This document shows positions 5,674-7,373 of a DNA stretch of 7,373 bases, piece by piece. The number at the start of each line of letters is the position of its first letter. The stretch's first letter is position 1. The translations under genes and the position numbers were made by a program. The stretch covers positions 1 through 7,373 of the forward strand of contig JANYAL010000387.1 in assembly GCA_025361325.1 (NCBI GenBank), in the 5' to 3' direction. The stretch comes from Bacteroidota bacterium. GTDB lineage: Bacteria; Bacteroidota; Bacteroidia; Chitinophagales; Chitinophagaceae. The notes beneath the pieces were generated by a model that saw nothing but the letters and a program-made list of their open reading frames with translations, made no database searches and was not told the DNA's origin.

Positions 5674-7373
5674 CTGGTTGATCAGCATATTGCTGGACGA
5701 AGCATTGCAGCCGTTGACATCGGTAACAGAAACCACATAACTGCCGATATCATCAACACCCACCTGTATGGAAGTGCCTGTAGCACCCGGCATCAATACC
5801 CCGTTCTTATACCATTGGTAACTTACCCCGGCGGCCGGTGAAATGTTGCTGATACTGATGGTGGATATGATACCCGGGTACATATTCACAGTTGGACTGG
5901 TGGTAAGGGTGATGACCGGGTTGGCATTCACGACAAGCGTAGCTGCCCCCGTAGTGATATTTCCTGCACACACGGAAGAAATGATGCAGCGGTACATATT
6001 ACCCGTCATACTAAAGCTGGTACCTACAGTATAGGAACTGGCGTTGGCACCCGGGATATTGGCAAAAGCGGGAGCAAGTAAGGTACTCACCTGCCACTGG
6101 TAGGCGCTAACCGTACCGGTAGTGGTCACACTGAAAGTAGCAGTATTGCCGGCACAAACAGTCATGTTCAAAGGCTGGGCCGTAACCGTTACGGGAGAGG
6201 ATATACTGATGGCTGAGTTGGCCGATGTAACAGCCGGTGAACAGCTACCGTTGATCACGCACTTGTAAATATAGTTATTCATGGTAGCCAGAACGCCGGT
6301 GATATTCAGGGTAGCTGCTGTGGCGCCTGAGTAAAGACCTCCATTGATAACGTTGTTGAAAGTAGCACCGCCATCTGTGCTCAGCTGCCACTGGTATGTG
6401 AGCGCTGTTCCGTTTGCGGTAACGCCAAGCACTATATTCTGTCCGGCACATACTGCGGTTGTTGCAACTGGTTGTGTGGTGATGACAGGTGGCGTATTCA
6501 CGGTAAGGATTACGCCTGTTCCGTTCACGGTGCAACCACTGCCTGAAACCACGCAACGGTAACGGTTACCATTTAATGAACCCGTTGTTCCGGTAATGAG
6601 CAGGCTGGCCGTTGATGTTCCGCTATATACTCCACCGTCGGTGATATTATTAAAGGTTACGCCCAGGTCGGTACTCACCTGCCATTGGTAGTTCAAAACC
6701 GGACCTGAAGCAACTACAGAGAAATTAGCCGTGCCGCCCGCGCACTGGGTAACGGCCACCGGCTGCGTGTTGATAATGACCGAAATGGAAAGCGTGGCTG
6801 CAGTTGAAATACCGGAAGGCAGGCATACCCCGTTTACCAGGCAACGGTATTTGTAATTATTCATTGTGGCAACCACGTTCAGCAGAGTAAGTGTGGTTGT
6901 ATTAACGCCTGCATATACTGCGCCGTTGAAGATATTAGAATAGGTGGTGCCCCCATTGGTGCTAACCTGCCACTGGTATGTTATGGAAGTACCCGTGCCG
7001 CCTGAAGTAAAGGTTGCCGTGCCGCCCAGGCAGGCCGTAGTGTTAACTGGCTGTACGGTTACCACAGGCTGGGTATTGAAAGTTAATGTAGCTGCGCTCG
7101 AGTTAGTGGTAGTGGGTGAACTACAGGAATTAGTTACCTGGCAACGATACTGGTAACCTGTTTCTGTACCATTGGGAGTGAATGAATAGGATGAAGTAGT
7201 GGCGCCGGCAATGTTGTTGAAGGTTACTCCTCCGTCCGTACTTAACTGCCACTGGTAGCTGGCAAATAAGGAACCTGAGATGGTAACATTGAAATTAGCC
7301 GTACTGCCTGCGCAAATCGACGTATTGGCTGGTTGGGTAAGAATGGTTATCGCACACTGGCTGTTATCCAGGC
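5404..7373 (-). CDS. T9SS-secreted protein with tandem Ig-like repeats, C-terminal 655 residues (N-terminus outside window)
   Basis: The minus-strand frame is open from the right edge to TAA at 5404-5406, with a second in-frame TAA directly after it, so the N-terminus lies beyond the window; the GTG at 7063-7065 is internal. Numbering from the first full codon (7369-7371), five similar Ig-like units of 93-99 residues start at Q-P (13, 107, 203, 300, 399). Each has an early Cys (20, 114, 210, 308, 406), a Y-Q-W-Q core Trp (41, 134, 230, 328, 426), a Y-[RK]-C-type Cys (77, 177, 273, 371, 462; R-Y-R-C in the third) and a third Cys 6-7 residues later. A sixth, divergent Ig/PKD-like domain (492-566) has Y-Q-W-Y and D-V-N-G-C but lacks the first Cys. 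Residues 567-655 form a type A T9SS sorting domain: I-Y575-P-N-P, V-Y-D-A-K-G-S-M-V-Y, G-I-Y-E-V-V, and K-V-M-I-Y at the end. The protein should cross the outer membrane by T9SS and be attached to the surface or released. Adhesion is a plausible role, but an enzyme domain could precede the repeats. Confidence 0.93.
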   Translation of the reverse strand, partial: LDNSQCAITILTQPANTSICAGSTANFNVTISGSLFASYQWQLSTDGGVTFNNIAGATTSSYSFTPNGTETGYQYRCQVTNSCSSPTTTNSSAATLTFNTQPVVTVQPVNTTACLGGTATFTSGGTGTSITYQWQVSTNGGTTYSNIFNGAVYAGVNTTTLTLLNVVATMNNYKYRCLVNGVCLPSGISTAATLSISVIINTQPVAVTQCAGGTANFSVVASGPVLNYQWQVSTDLGVTFNNITDGGVYSGTSTASLLITGTTGSLNGNRYRCVVSGSGCTVNGTGVILTVNTPPVITTQPVATTAVCAGQNIVLGVTANGTALTYQWQLSTDGGATFNNVINGGLYSGATAATLNITGVLATMNNYIYKCVINGSCSPAVTSANSAISISSPVTVTAQPLNMTVCAGNTATFSVTTTGTVSAYQWQVSTLLAPAFANIPGANASSYTVGTSFSMTGNMYRCIISSVCAGNITTGAATLVVNANPVITLTTSPTVNMYPGIISTISISNISPAAGVSYQWYKNGVLMPGATGTSIQVGVDDIGSYVVSVTDVNGCNASSSNMLINQIDAGKLFIYPNPNAGRFQVRLFSGLSNLTPRTLIVYDAKGSMVYSQAYPINGSYERMDVNLRSAASGIYEVVILDNSGAQVARGKVMIY
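5674..7335 (-). repeat. Tandem Ig-like coding repeats, about 280-297 nt per unit
   Basis: Counted on the minus strand from each Q-P codon, the units span 7335-7054, 7053-6766, 6765-6475, 6474-6178, 6177-5899, and a divergent one 5898-5674. The DNA word CTGCCA or its continuation (the Q-W-Q core on the opposite strand) recurs at 6091, 6385, 6679, 6967 and 7246, giving spacings of 294, 294, 288 and 279 nt. Units two and four share A-T-M-N-N-Y-x-Y and are the most alike by eye. The array probably continues past the right edge, since sequence like the preceding unit's end (Q-C-A-I-T-I) appears there. Confidence 0.85.

Noticed and set aside
5674..7335. Regularly spaced repeats at about 290 nt, considered as a CRISPR array or non-coding satellite
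   Set aside because: The period is far too long for CRISPR and the repeats stay in one open reading frame encoding Ig-like domains.

Overview
The window looks like ordinary chromosomal sequence from a Bacteroidota bacterium, most plausibly of the Chitinophagaceae/Sphingobacteriales type. The reasons are a protein ending in a type IX secretion (T9SS) sorting domain, A-rich leaders without Shine-Dalgarno sequences, -7 elements resembling the Bacteroidota TAnnTTTG box, and families common in that phylum (DUF4197, TlpA-like thioredoxins, small secreted OB-fold proteins). The family-level placement is an inference. I see no mobile element, RNA gene, CRISPR array or attachment site. No gene-free stretch exceeds 300 bases; the longest is 1750-2007 (258 nt).

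Layout. 3-494 (+) is the 3' end of a YihY/BrkB-family membrane protein cut by the window edge. 551-1156 (+) is an exported thioredoxin-fold peroxiredoxin-like protein with a CNTC motif. A terminator-like hairpin lies between it and the convergent gene 1264-1749 (-), an exported TlpA-like thioredoxin with a CKPC motif. A 258-nt divergent spacer with a good Bacteroidota promoter leads into 2008-3396 (+), a complete dihydrolipoyl dehydrogenase (lpdA). It is followed by two small exported proteins, 3450-3812 (OB-fold-like) and 3942-4436 (unrecognised). 4496-5260 (-) is an exported DUF4197 protein with its own -7 box. 5404-7373 (-) is the C-terminal 655 residues of a large secreted repeat protein: five three-cysteine Ig-like repeats, a sixth divergent Ig/PKD-like domain and a T9SS sorting domain. 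A strong intrinsic terminator follows its stop.

How the genes fit together. Seven of the eight proteins are membrane-bound or appear exported, so most of the window concerns the cell envelope; lpdA is the only clearly cytoplasmic enzyme. The two thioredoxin-fold proteins may both act in periplasmic thiol redox chemistry, but their convergent orientation argues against a shared operon. lpdA stands apart from any E1/E2 dehydrogenase genes here, as is common when one E3 serves several complexes. I found no convincing new multi-gene system. The items most worth a second look are the tandem-repeat T9SS protein, the uncharacterised exported proteins, and short repeats near the starts of the two thioredoxin-fold genes.
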